DNA from: CAVSLM01 sp963728895
Lineage (GTDB): Bacteria > Pseudomonadota > Gammaproteobacteria > JBBQDK01
Direction of reading: 5' to 3'
NCBI GenBank assembly: GCA_963728895.1
Contig: CAVSLM010000003.1
Location: 62,001 to 126,000, forward strand
DNA: 64,000 bases
Shown: positions 18,287 through 26,774 of the stretch, one piece after another
Layout: each line of letters opens with the position of its first letter
How positions within the stretch are numbered: position 1 is the stretch's first letter
The notes under the pieces: model-generated
The model's input: the letters and a program-made list of their open reading frames with translations, nothing else
What the model was told of the DNA's origin: nothing
Databases searched by the model: none
Made by a program: the position numbers and the translations under genes

Positions 18287-18669
18287 CGCGGTCTTCCGAG
18301 ATAGCCGTCCAGGCTAGAGACCGGGTCCCGGTCGTCCGGATCGGCACGTACTTCGACCACGATCTGCAGTACATCGGGGTCCGGCGTCTCCTTGCGCGTC
18401 AGCTTCCAGTACCATTCGCGTCCCGCCATCATCGCCGTGCCCTTGGATTCGCCGGCACCGGGCCAGGTGCGGTCGACCTGCAACTCGGCGAGACGGTTTT
18501 CCGCGACCCAGTGCGCAAAGGTACGGTCGCGTAGATATGCACTGTTGAAGGCGTTGGCGCTGACACCCCGGATGATCGCCGCCAGTGCGATCGCGAGCAC
18601 TGCCAGCGCCACGAGAACCTCCAGCAGTGTGAAGCCGCGCATTGCGGGATTCGGGGAACGCGGTCGCAC
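18283..18669 (-). CDS. gspI: Type II secretion minor pseudopilin GspI
   Basis: 128 residues, prepilin leader MRGFTLLEVLVALAVLAIAL, followed by HWVAENRLAELQVDRTWP, the GspI-specific stretch. It is the seed of the pseudopilus tip. It is one base from gspH and overlaps gspJ, within a tightly packed operon. Confidence 0.92.
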   Translation of the reverse strand: MRPRSPNPAMRGFTLLEVLVALAVLAIALAAIIRGVSANAFNSAYLRDRTFAHWVAENRLAELQVDRTWPGAGESKGTAMMAGREWYWKLTRKETPDPDVLQIVVEVRADPDDRDPVSSLDGYLGRPR

Positions 18670-19314
18670 TCAGTGCACCCCGACCTCGTTGCGGTCACCC
18701 CATTTCACCGTGATCTCACCGTCGGCGGTACCCTTGACGACGTAGCGGTTGGTGCCCAGCGTATCGTCCAGGGTGAGCGTGAATGGCGTCACCTCTCCGC
18801 TCGAGAGGAACACCACCTGGGGGTGGGGGGCCTTCTTGTCCTTCTCCTTGTCGGGCGCGGTGAGCACCACGGTGCGACCTTCCAGTTGCAGGTCCGGATC
18901 CAGCCCCTCGGGGAGCTCCTGCGCGGTCAGGATCTCGTCTTCCATCGGCGTCCAGTCTTCGCCCCGGAAGATCAGGAACCGGTAATCAAGGTCCTGCAGC
19001 TCGAACGACAGCTCCGCGGATTCGAGCACCGACTCTTCACCGGCGAGGCGCATCAGCGCCGCGAGCCGCTGTACCGATTGCTCCACGTCGGAATCGCGTC
19101 CGGAGACACCGGTGGACAACGTCGCAAAGCTCACCACGATGCCGATGATGAACAGCACGATCAGCACCTCCAGCAGCGTCAGTCCCGGCTCACGCCGCCG
19201 CGATGCTCTTGGAGGGACCCGATGTTGAACCACGAATGAGACCTGGGTGGAAACGGCGTTGCCCGCGGGCAACGGGTCAGTTGACGTCCCAGTTGCCGAT
19301 GTCGGCGTTGGCAC
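18670..19314 (-). CDS. gspH: Type II secretion minor pseudopilin GspH
   Basis: Up to 214 residues with prepilin signal REPGLTLLEVLIVLFIIGIV. GspH joins the major pseudopilin to the tip. An ATG at 19314 would overlap gspG by 38 bases and give an unusually long leader (over 40 residues). A TTG at 19272 or a GTG at 19233 gives a more normal leader, so the start is uncertain. Confidence 0.88.
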   Translation of the reverse strand: MPTPTSATGTSTDPLPAGNAVSTQVSFVVQHRVPPRASRRREPGLTLLEVLIVLFIIGIVVSFATLSTGVSGRDSDVEQSVQRLAALMRLAGEESVLESAELSFELQDLDYRFLIFRGEDWTPMEDEILTAQELPEGLDPDLQLEGRTVVLTAPDKEKDKKAPHPQVVFLSSGEVTPFTLTLDDTLGTNRYVVKGTADGEITVKWGDRNEVGVH

Positions 19315-19729
19315 CTTCGCCGCCCTGTTGGCCGTCGGCGCCCAGAGTGAAGATATCGATTTCGCCGTGAGTGCCCGGATTCAGAAACTGGTAGGGATGC
19401 TGCCAGGGATCGATGGGGAGCCGGTCCAGGTACCCGCCCGACTTCCAATGGCGCGCCTCGGGGTCGCCGTTCGGTTTCTGAACCAGTGCCTCGAGACCCT
19501 GGTCGGTGCTCGGGTAGTAGTAGTTGTCCAGCTTATAGAGATTCAGCGCGCTTTCGATGGCGCGGATGTCCTGCCTGGCCTTGATGATGCGGGCGGCGTC
19601 GGGGCGATCCATGACGCGCGGCACGACGATGGCGGCGAGGATGCCCAGGATCACCACGACGACCATGACTTCGATCAGGGTGAATCCGGAAAGCTTGCGG
19701 GGCGGGGCACAACAGGAATCGATGTTCAT
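19277..19729 (-). CDS. gspG: Type II secretion major pseudopilin GspG
   Basis: 150 residues. Leader and first helix SGFTLIEVMVVVVILGILAA; the body has the family-typical ALNLYKLDNYYYPSTDQGLE, the calcium-loop region DRLPIDPWQHPYQF and LGADGQQGGEG near the end. It polymerises into the pseudopilus that pushes folded substrates through the secretin. It is first of the gspGHIJKLMN run; the protease gene upstream on the same strand ends 106 bp before. Confidence 0.95.
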   Translation of the reverse strand: MNIDSCCAPPRKLSGFTLIEVMVVVVILGILAAIVVPRVMDRPDAARIIKARQDIRAIESALNLYKLDNYYYPSTDQGLEALVQKPNGDPEARHWKSGGYLDRLPIDPWQHPYQFLNPGTHGEIDIFTLGADGQQGGEGANADIGNWDVN

Positions 19730-19835
19730 AGTCTTCCATCACACGTGGACGCCACTTGCAACCGATGGCCGGGCGGCGGGAGCGGGCGCCCCTCCATGGT
19801 GCGCGGGCGATGCGGTGGCTGCCTTCTGGGGCTTG

Positions 19836-21644
19836 TCATGATAACACGGCGCAGCGACTTCTTGACCAGACGAGGCGCCGGCCGCGCTTACCGGCGGCAA
19901 CGCCTGCGAGCAACAGACCGAGTGGATCCAGTGCACCGCCTCCACCGGAGGAGGAGCCCGACTGCACGGTGACCGTCACCGAGGCCGTGTCGCTCAGCCC
20001 GTCGTTGTCGGTGGCGCTGAGTTGAAACGCCAGGGTGTCGCTACCGGACGGCGCCGTGAACTGGGGTCCCAGGGTGTCGGCGCCGGTCAGGGCCACGGGC
20101 GTGCCCGCGGTCTGTACCCACTGTCGGGAGACGATGGTCCCGTCATCGCTTTCCGAGCCGTTCAGGGTCACCGCGGCGCCGGCGGAAACGCTCTGATCCG
20201 CTCCGGCATTCACTACTGGTGCTACCGCCCCCTGTACCGACTGCACGGCACGCATCGCATCGACAATGCCGGCGCCGCAGGTGCTGGTGCTGCAGGTGGT
20301 GTCGGGAAATGTGCGCGCCGTGGCACGCAGCTGCCGGACCACCTGGGCAGCCGTGAGCGTGGGATGTTTGGACAGCATCAGGGCGATCACGCCGGAGACG
20401 ATGGTCGACGAGGCGCTGGTACCCACCTTGAAGTCGTAGCCGTCGCCGACCGGCACCGTCGTGCCCAGGTCGACGGTTGAGAGGATCGGGGTCAGGAACG
20501 AGCCTCCGGGAGCGCTCAGCGTCACCTCTTCCCCGACGTTGGTGTAGGAGGCACGGCTGCCGCTGGCCGTGGTGGCGGCGACCACGATTACGCCGGAGCA
20601 GCTCGATGGACTGTGTGCCGCAGTGTCGCCGCCTTCGTTTCCTGCGGCGACCACCACCAGCGCACCCCGGGCAGTGGCGTCGTTGATGGCGAGCTGTTCG
20701 GTCGTGGTGCAGGTTCCTTCTCCACCCAGACTGAGATTGAGGACCCGGGCCGGGTTGGAATTCGGCGGCACGCCCGGCACCGGCAGCCCGACCGCCCAGC
20801 GTATACCGTCGGCAATGTCTGAAGTGAAGCCGCCGCAGCGCCCCAGCACCCGCACCGGAAGGATGTGGATCTCCCACGCGCTGCCAGCGATGCCGAGTCC
20901 GTTGTTTCCGGTGGCGGCCAGCAGGCCGGTGACGTAGGTGCCGTGCCAGTTGCTGTCCTGCTGGGGACACTCGGTCGTGGCTTGCGCCGCGTCTACCCAG
21001 TCTCCGGGATCGGTAGCGTCGGCATCGCGCCCGTCGTTGTCGTTGGCCGTGAAGAAGTCGCCCGGTGCGTCCGGCGAGATCAGGTCGTAGCCGTCAAGCA
21101 GGCGCGATGCGAACTCTGCATGCGGGCGCACACCCGAGTCGAGCACCGCGACCACCAGTCCCGGATCGCCGGTGGTGATGTCCCATGCGTCCGGCAGGTC
21201 GATGCCGCCGGTGGGGTCCGACCAGTACCACTGTTCGGAATAGCGCGGATCATCCGGCACCAGCATGGGACGGCGGATGCGGTCCGGTTCCGCGTACTGC
21301 ACCCGTGGGTCGTTGCTCAGCTGCTCGGCGAGCCTCTGGACCTCGTCAAGGGAAGCTGCGTGCGGCAGCCTCAACACCCAGCCCCCGTCGGAGGTCGCGC
21401 GCAGCGCCGTTGCGGCCATGCCGGCGCTTCCGGCGAATGCCTGGATGCGCCGGCTGCTGGTTGCGTTCACCCTGTCGGTGGGGACGGAGTCGCGAAGCTT
21501 CACGATCAGCCGGTCGGTATGCAACGCATGTCGATCGGCGCGCGCCGGAGCACCGAGCAGCGATGCCGCCAGCGCAAGCAGCGCGAGGGCGCAACGCAGG
21601 CACCGGGACAACTTCGGCAGGGATGCACCGGCGGGGAGGTTCAC
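19836..21644 (-). CDS. Secreted subtilisin-family (S8) serine protease with GlyGly-CTERM-like tail
   Basis: 602 residues: signal peptide (ALALLALAASLLGAPARA), an I9-type prodomain (about 40-125, DRLIVKLRDSVPTDRV to YAEPDRI), the S8 domain, one PKD/Ig-like repeat (about 475-560) and a Gly-rich tail. The catalytic triad is visible: Asp169 in VVAVLDSGV, His234 in SNWHGTYVTG and Ser410 in VGTSASSTIVSG. These deviate slightly from the usual HGTHVAG and GTSMAAP but keep the key residues. The tail SSSGGGGALDPLGLLLAG followed by basic residues looks like GlyGly-CTERM, a rhombosortase sorting signal known mainly in T2SS-bearing bacteria. It lies directly before gspG, so it is a probable T2SS cargo. 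Confidence 0.9.
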   Translation of the reverse strand: MNLPAGASLPKLSRCLRCALALLALAASLLGAPARADRHALHTDRLIVKLRDSVPTDRVNATSSRRIQAFAGSAGMAATALRATSDGGWVLRLPHAASLDEVQRLAEQLSNDPRVQYAEPDRIRRPMLVPDDPRYSEQWYWSDPTGGIDLPDAWDITTGDPGLVVAVLDSGVRPHAEFASRLLDGYDLISPDAPGDFFTANDNDGRDADATDPGDWVDAAQATTECPQQDSNWHGTYVTGLLAATGNNGLGIAGSAWEIHILPVRVLGRCGGFTSDIADGIRWAVGLPVPGVPPNSNPARVLNLSLGGEGTCTTTEQLAINDATARGALVVVAAGNEGGDTAAHSPSSCSGVIVVAATTASGSRASYTNVGEEVTLSAPGGSFLTPILSTVDLGTTVPVGDGYDFKVGTSASSTIVSGVIALMLSKHPTLTAAQVVRQLRATARTFPDTTCSTSTCGAGIVDAMRAVQSVQGAVAPVVNAGADQSVSAGAAVTLNGSESDDGTIVSRQWVQTAGTPVALTGADTLGPQFTAPSGSDTLAFQLSATDNDGLSDTASVTVTVQSGSSSGGGGALDPLGLLLAGVAAGKRGRRLVWSRSRCAVLS

Positions 21645-21822
21645 GGTCGTACTCCTGGGCGCATGGGCCCGCGGCTCTGATCGGGATCGTGGATGCAGGC
21701 GCAGGGTGCGGTCGATACCGCCGCCCGCAAAACGCGGTTCAGAGCCTGAGCTCGTGCCTGGCGCGCTTTATCGGCGTCGCGCTGGGCGCCATGAGACGCA
21801 GTGACCCAGCAGCGCAGGATGC

Positions 21823-22182
21823 TCACTCCTGCATGGGCGTTCGGCGCCGGTCGCGCTCCACTTCGAGGACGCGTGTATCGCCCTGCAGGCGCCGTACGGC
21901 CGCATCCACATCCGCTGCGCCCTCCAGCGTGTATACGCAGGCGCCGCCCGAGACGCGGTGCAGGTACTGCAGCCGGGCGCCGGCCTGCGCGCCCAGGCTC
22001 TGAACCAGCGCCGGATCCTGCGGGTCCCGGACCTGCGGGGCGAAACGCACGATCACGCGCTGTTGCAGCGCGGGCGCAGTGGAATCGGAGTGCGCGCAGC
22101 CGGCGAGTGCCAGCAGCATGATCGGCAGCGCCCATGACGGGCGCCGGCGGTGGTGCGCCCCGACACCGGTTCCGGCCTTCAC
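21823..22182 (-). CDS. Lipoprotein resembling a subtilisin prodomain (possible protease inhibitor/chaperone)
   Basis: About 119 residues from a GTG at 22182, with a lipobox (IMLLALAGC) so the mature protein is membrane-anchored. The mature part opens QQRVIVRFAPQVRDPQD and ends RVLEVERDRR, the same strand-helix-strand plan as the I9 prodomain of the S8 protease encoded 178 bp downstream (DRLIVKLRDSV ... RVQYAEPDR). I infer a stand-alone prodomain-like inhibitor or folding helper for that protease. The similarity is judged by eye and needs profile or structure comparison. An earlier start at 22227 would overlap dacA. Confidence 0.6.
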   Translation of the reverse strand: MKAGTGVGAHHRRRPSWALPIMLLALAGCAHSDSTAPALQQRVIVRFAPQVRDPQDPALVQSLGAQAGARLQYLHRVSGGACVYTLEGAADVDAAVRRLQGDTRVLEVERDRRRTPMQE

Positions 22183-22184
22183 GA

Positions 22185-23342
22185 TCACTGGAAGCGCTGC
22201 AGCACGGCGTCCACCGTGCGCCGCCACAATCCGCCCTCGGCCACCTCGCGCAGCGCCACCAGCGGCCTCTCGGTCAGCGGCTTGTCACTGAGACTCACCC
22301 TCACCGTGCCGTAGGGCCTGCCCTTGGTGGCCGGCGCCTTGATCGAGGGATCGAGCACCACTTCGGCGCTCAACTGCCGGTACTGGCCGCGCGGCACGGT
22401 CACGTACAGGTCCTGCGCCAGACCGAGCGGCACGGTGGACTGCTCGCCCTGCCAGATGCGCGCATCGTTCAGCGTCTCGCCGGCACCGTACAGCTTGTGG
22501 GTCTCGAAGAAGCGGAAGCCGTAATTCAGCAGGGCCAGGCTCTCGTCGGCGCGGCTCTTTTCGCTCTTGGTGCCGAGCACCACGGTGATCAGCCGCATGC
22601 CTTCGCGCTGGGCCGAGGTGACTAGGCAGTAGCCAGCCGAATCGGTGTGTCCGGTCTTCACGCCGTCCACGGACTTGTCGCGCCACAGCAGCAGGTTGCG
22701 ATTGTGCTGCGTGATGTCGTTGTAGGTGAACTCGCGCCGCGAGTACATGGTGTAGTACTCGGGAAACTCGCGAATGATGGCGCGCGTCAGCGTTGCGATG
22801 TCGCGCGCCGAGGCGTAGTGGTTGGCATCCGGGAGGCCGGTGGCATTCACGAAGTGCGAGTTGTTGAGCCCGAGGGACTTGGCGTAGTGGTTCATCAGGC
22901 TCGCGAACGCCTCTTCGCTGCCGGCGATCTGTTCGGCCAGCGCGACGCTCGCGTCGTTGCCCGACTCGACGATCATGCCGAGCAGCAGCTGCTGCACCGG
23001 TACCTGGGTGTTGACCTCGACGAACATGCGCGAACCTTGTGTTCGCCAGGCATGCTCGCTGATGGTCACCTTGTCCTCCATCTTGATCTTGCCGGAGCGC
23101 AGCTCGCGGAACACCGCATAGGCGGTCATCAGTTTGGTGATGCTGGCAGGTTCCATGCGCTCGTCGGCGTTCGACTCACCCAGGACCTGTCCGCTGTCGT
23201 AGTCCATCAGCACGTAGCTGCGGGCTCCGACCGATGGCGCGGCAGGCACCGGCATGGGTGCAGCCCAGGCAGTGCCGGTGATCCACAGCAGACAGGAAAC
23301 GAGCAGGTAGGTGGCGATGCAATGCGGGCGTCGTGATGGCAC
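22185..23342 (-). CDS. dacA: D-alanyl-D-alanine carboxypeptidase DacA (PBP5/6 type)
   Basis: 385 residues: signal peptide to about residue 28, then a penicillin-binding domain with SITK (67-70), SGN (127-129) and KTG (229-231), the three active-site motifs of class C low-mass PBPs. A PBP5 C-terminal domain and an amphipathic anchor-like end (GGLWRRTVDAVLQRF) follow. It trims pentapeptides in the periplasm. It follows rlpA and mltB on the same strand, the standard order. Confidence 0.95.
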   Translation of the reverse strand: MPSRRPHCIATYLLVSCLLWITGTAWAAPMPVPAAPSVGARSYVLMDYDSGQVLGESNADERMEPASITKLMTAYAVFRELRSGKIKMEDKVTISEHAWRTQGSRMFVEVNTQVPVQQLLLGMIVESGNDASVALAEQIAGSEEAFASLMNHYAKSLGLNNSHFVNATGLPDANHYASARDIATLTRAIIREFPEYYTMYSRREFTYNDITQHNRNLLLWRDKSVDGVKTGHTDSAGYCLVTSAQREGMRLITVVLGTKSEKSRADESLALLNYGFRFFETHKLYGAGETLNDARIWQGEQSTVPLGLAQDLYVTVPRGQYRQLSAEVVLDPSIKAPATKGRPYGTVRVSLSDKPLTERPLVALREVAEGGLWRRTVDAVLQRFQ

Positions 23343-23420
23343 GTTTGTCCTTCCCAGTTGCGGTTCAGGTCTGACGTGAGCGTCCGGCGGCGTGCCCGGC
23401 GCGGCGCGCGGCCGAAGCCT

Positions 23421-24398
23421 TCAATCGGCGACTACGTGTGCGGCTGGCAGACCCAGTCGCAGCAGATCTCGTGTCAGGCTGTCGGCCTGTTCGCGCGAGG
23501 GTAGCGGACCGATACGCACTCGATAGAATGTGGCACTGCGGTTCTGTCCCTGACTGATATGGACGGCGGTGGCCTCCGGCAGGCCGGAGTCCTGTACCCG
23601 GTCACGCAGGTGCTCGGCATTGCGGCGCCGGGTGAACGCCCCCACCTGCAGAAACACGCCGGGCTCTGTCGCGCTTCTCGTGGCCGGTTCGACGGGAATG
23701 GCCGTATCCGTGGCGGAGCGCGCGGAAGCGGGCTCGGAGGCCCGACTCATTGACACCGCCGTGACAGCTTCCAGTGGTTGCGGCGCACGCTTTGCGGCCG
23801 CGGTGATGGAGACCGGTTCCGCGGGCAACGTGGGATCAATGGCGCGTACCTCCACCAGACCGGTGCCGGTGCGAAGTATATCCAACTTCGCCGCGGCGGT
23901 GTACGAAAGATCGATGAGGCGCCGTGAATGGAACGGTCCGCGATCGTTGATGCGGACCACGACGGACTTGCCGTTGATCAGATTGGTGACGCGCGCATAG
24001 GTCGGCAACGGCAGGCTGCGGTGCGCGGCGGTCATGGCATACATGTCGTAAGGCTCGCCGCTGGAGGTGCGCTGGCCGTGGAACTTGGTGCCGTACCAGG
24101 AGGCGATGCCGCGCTCCACGTAGCCGTCGGCGCTGTCCAGCACCCGGTACTGCACCGAGTCGACCACGTAGAACGGCGGATTGCCGTAGCGGCTGCGCGG
24201 CTCGATGTGCGGTATCGCATCGGGCACGGTGTACACGTCCATGGGAGGCTCGGAGGGACCACCGTCTGCGCCGTAGCCGCCGATGCGCGGAACCGTGCCG
24301 CAGGCATGCAGCAGCAGCGCACACAGCAGCATCCCCAGCGATTGCGCGGGGTTCAAGCGCGGTGGCACGGCGGCCCATGCGCACCTGCAGCGCCACAT
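23421..24398 (-). CDS. rlpA: Septal ring lytic transglycosylase RlpA
   Basis: About 325 residues from the ATG at 24398. Lipoprotein signal with lipobox LLLHACG, a double-psi beta-barrel with GIASWYGTKFHGQRTSSGE and VVRINDRGPFHSRRLIDLSY (the catalytic-type Asp is in NDRGPF), a low-complexity linker, and a SPOR domain at the C-terminus (FLQVGAFTRRRNAEHLRDR). It acts on denuded septal glycans. The open frame extends upstream to 25181 but that part overlaps mltB and is not protein-like. Confidence 0.94.
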   Translation of the reverse strand: MWRCRCAWAAVPPRLNPAQSLGMLLCALLLHACGTVPRIGGYGADGGPSEPPMDVYTVPDAIPHIEPRSRYGNPPFYVVDSVQYRVLDSADGYVERGIASWYGTKFHGQRTSSGEPYDMYAMTAAHRSLPLPTYARVTNLINGKSVVVRINDRGPFHSRRLIDLSYTAAAKLDILRTGTGLVEVRAIDPTLPAEPVSITAAAKRAPQPLEAVTAVSMSRASEPASARSATDTAIPVEPATRSATEPGVFLQVGAFTRRRNAEHLRDRVQDSGLPEATAVHISQGQNRSATFYRVRIGPLPSREQADSLTRDLLRLGLPAAHVVAD

Positions 24399-24403
24399 GT
24401 CGT

Positions 24404-25468
24404 TCAGCGCTGCACCTGCATCTGGTGGTGCTGGGCCGCGATGGCCTGGCTCAGCTGATAGACCGCCATGGCGTAGCGGGCACTGTGATTGTACCGGGTG
24501 ATGACATAGAAGTTGTCGAGCCCGAGCCAGTACTCGGGGCCGTTCTCGCCGTCGAGCGAAACAAAGCTCGCGTGACGATCGTTGTCCACGCACTGCTCGG
24601 CGACGATGCCGTAGTCGCGCAGTTGGGCAATGGTGAGTTTCGGTTCCAGCCCCTGTTCGGGCAGGCTCTGCCAGGCGCCACCGAACACCCGTGCCGTTGT
24701 TGCGATACGGGCATCGCGCGTCCAGCCGTGCTGCTGGAAATAATTGGCCACGCTGCCGATCGCATCCGCCGGGCTGTTCCACAGATCGCGACGTCCGTCG
24801 CCGTCGAAGTCGATGGCATAACGCCGGTAGCTGCTCGGAATGAACTGACCCTCGCCCATGGCCCCGGCATAGGAGCCCTGCGGTGCCAGCGGATCGAGCC
24901 CTTCCTCGCGCGCCAGCAGCAGGTACTCCTCGAGCTCGCTGCGAAAGAACTCCGCACGCGGGGGATAGGCAAAGGCAAGGGTGGTAAGCGCGTCGATGAC
25001 CGGATAGCGGCCCATGTTGGCGCCGTAGCGCGTCTCGACTCCGATGATGGCCACGATGATTTGCGGAGGAACGCCGTAGATCTGGTAGGCGCGCTCCAGC
25101 AGGTCGGCATTGGTGTTCCAGAACTGCACGCCGCCGTCGATGCGCTTGGCGTTGACGAAGATCGGCCGGTAGGCGGACCATGGCTTGGCTTCCGCTGGCG
25201 TGGAGATGGCGCGCACGATGCTATCGCGCGCCTCGACATGGGCGAAGAGCTTGCGCAGCGCCTCGCGGTCGAAGCCATGACGCGTGGCCATGTCGTCGAT
25301 GAAGGCCTGCAGCGCGGCCGGATCCACGCGTGCGGGCCCGACGGCGGCCGGCTGCGGCTGGCCAGGTGCGGCGGCAGACGGACGGGTGCCGGCGCATCCC
25401 GGCAGTGAGGCGAGCAGCACCAGCACTGACGCTCCCAGTCTTGCCGCCCATCCCCGTGCCCGCCTCAC
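24404..25468 (-). CDS. mltB: Membrane-bound lytic murein transglycosylase B
   Basis: 354 residues. Lipobox LLASLPGCAG; the catalytic Glu is in VAIIGVETRYGANMGRYPV, and GAMGEGQFIPSSYRRYAIDF is the MltB signature. It cleaves peptidoglycan to anhydro-products. It lies between mrdB and rlpA as in most gammaproteobacteria, five bases before rlpA. Confidence 0.94.
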   Translation of the reverse strand: MRRARGWAARLGASVLVLLASLPGCAGTRPSAAAPGQPQPAAVGPARVDPAALQAFIDDMATRHGFDREALRKLFAHVEARDSIVRAISTPAEAKPWSAYRPIFVNAKRIDGGVQFWNTNADLLERAYQIYGVPPQIIVAIIGVETRYGANMGRYPVIDALTTLAFAYPPRAEFFRSELEEYLLLAREEGLDPLAPQGSYAGAMGEGQFIPSSYRRYAIDFDGDGRRDLWNSPADAIGSVANYFQQHGWTRDARIATTARVFGGAWQSLPEQGLEPKLTIAQLRDYGIVAEQCVDNDRHASFVSLDGENGPEYWLGLDNFYVITRYNHSARYAMAVYQLSQAIAAQHHQMQVQR

Positions 25469-25577
25469 GTGCGCGTTCCTCCCCTGCAGTGAAGCATCAG
25501 TTTAATGTCACAACGGCTTCAATGACAACGCAAACGCACCATCGATTCCCAACCCGCATCTTGCGCAAGCACGTGGC

Positions 25578-26767
25578 TCAGCTCGAGAGCAGTTTGCGAT
25601 GGGTCTGGATGGACATGAGGATACCGAAGCCGCCGAGCAGGGTGACGATGGATGTGCCCCCATAACTCACCAGCGGCAGCGGCACGCCGACGACCGGCAG
25701 CAGACCCGTGACCATCCCGGCATTGACGAATACGTAGACGAAGAAGGTCAGCGACAGCTGCCCGCGAGCAGCCGCGTGTAGGTGTCCTGCGCCTGGGTGG
25801 CAATGTACAAGCCGCGGATCACGATCGCGAGATAGAACGACAGCAGCAGCGCAATACCGATCAGACCGAACTCCTCGCCGAGTACCGCAAAGATGAAGTC
25901 GGTGGAGCGCTCGGGCAGGAAATCCAGGTGCGACTGCGTGCCGTTCAGCCAGCCCTTGCCATACAGGCCGCCGGAGCCGATGGCGATCTTGGATTGGATG
26001 ATGTGGTAGCCGGCGCCGAGCGGATCGCTTTCGGGATCGAAGAAGGTACGCACGCGCTGGCGCTGGTACTCGTGCATGCCGAACTGCCACAACAGTGCCG
26101 CGGCCGGCACCACCAGCGCCACGGCCCAGGCCATGACGCGCCAGGTGAGTCCGGCCATGAACAGCGCGAACAGACCCGAGCAGCCGATGAGCAAGGCGGT
26201 CCCCAGATCGGGCTGTATGGCGACCATCCCCACCGGCACCGCGATGATTGCGCCCAGGTGATCAGGCGTAGGGAGCGAAGGTGGCAGCGGCGCGCTCGTG
26301 CAGGTGCCAGGCGCATGTCATCGGCACGCCAGCTTCATGATCTCGGAAGGCTGGAAGCGCACGACGCCCAGGTCCAGCCAGCGCTGCGCGCCCTTGCCGA
26401 TGTCGCCGAGCACGAGCACCAGCGACCAGCAGCACGATGCCGAGCAGGTAACAGCCAGGGCGACCACGCGCGCAGCTGCTGCGGCGGGACCTGCGCCAGC
26501 GCCAGCATGCCGAGAAGGCCGGCGCACAGGCGCATGGCCTGGCGTATCACGACGCCCGGACTCTGGCCGCCGGCGCTGTAGAGCACCAACAGCCCGAGCG
26601 CGGAAACGGCGAGCAGGCCCGAACAGCAGTGGTCCGTGCAGGCGTGAACAGCGCGCCAGCATGCCGAGCGGACGGCGCTCGTGAAACTGCGTGTGCTCGT
26701 CGAACAGGACGGGTCATCCGCAATAGAGACGGATCAACTGGCGGGTCTCGAATAGAGTGGAGGGCAT
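25578..26767 (-). CDS. mrdB: Peptidoglycan glycosyltransferase RodA (MrdB), several frameshifts as written
   Basis: The pieces together read as RodA, the SEDS polymerase of the elongation machinery. From the ATG at 26767 (MPSTLFETRQLIRL), successive frames give LYSAGGQSPGVVIRQAMRL, LGDIGKGAQRWLDLGVVRFQ, the conserved MVAIQPDLGTALLIGCSG, and FLPERSTDFIFAVLGEEFGL, ending VPLPLVSYGGTSIVTLLGGF. At least four frame breaks are needed, near 26425, 26325, 26295 and 25762; the last looks like a lost G in a G-run. No frame alone is complete, so either the record has dense errors here or the gene is decayed. The former is likelier because mltB and mreD nearby are intact. Confidence 0.85.
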
Positions 26768-26774
26768 TGATCCA

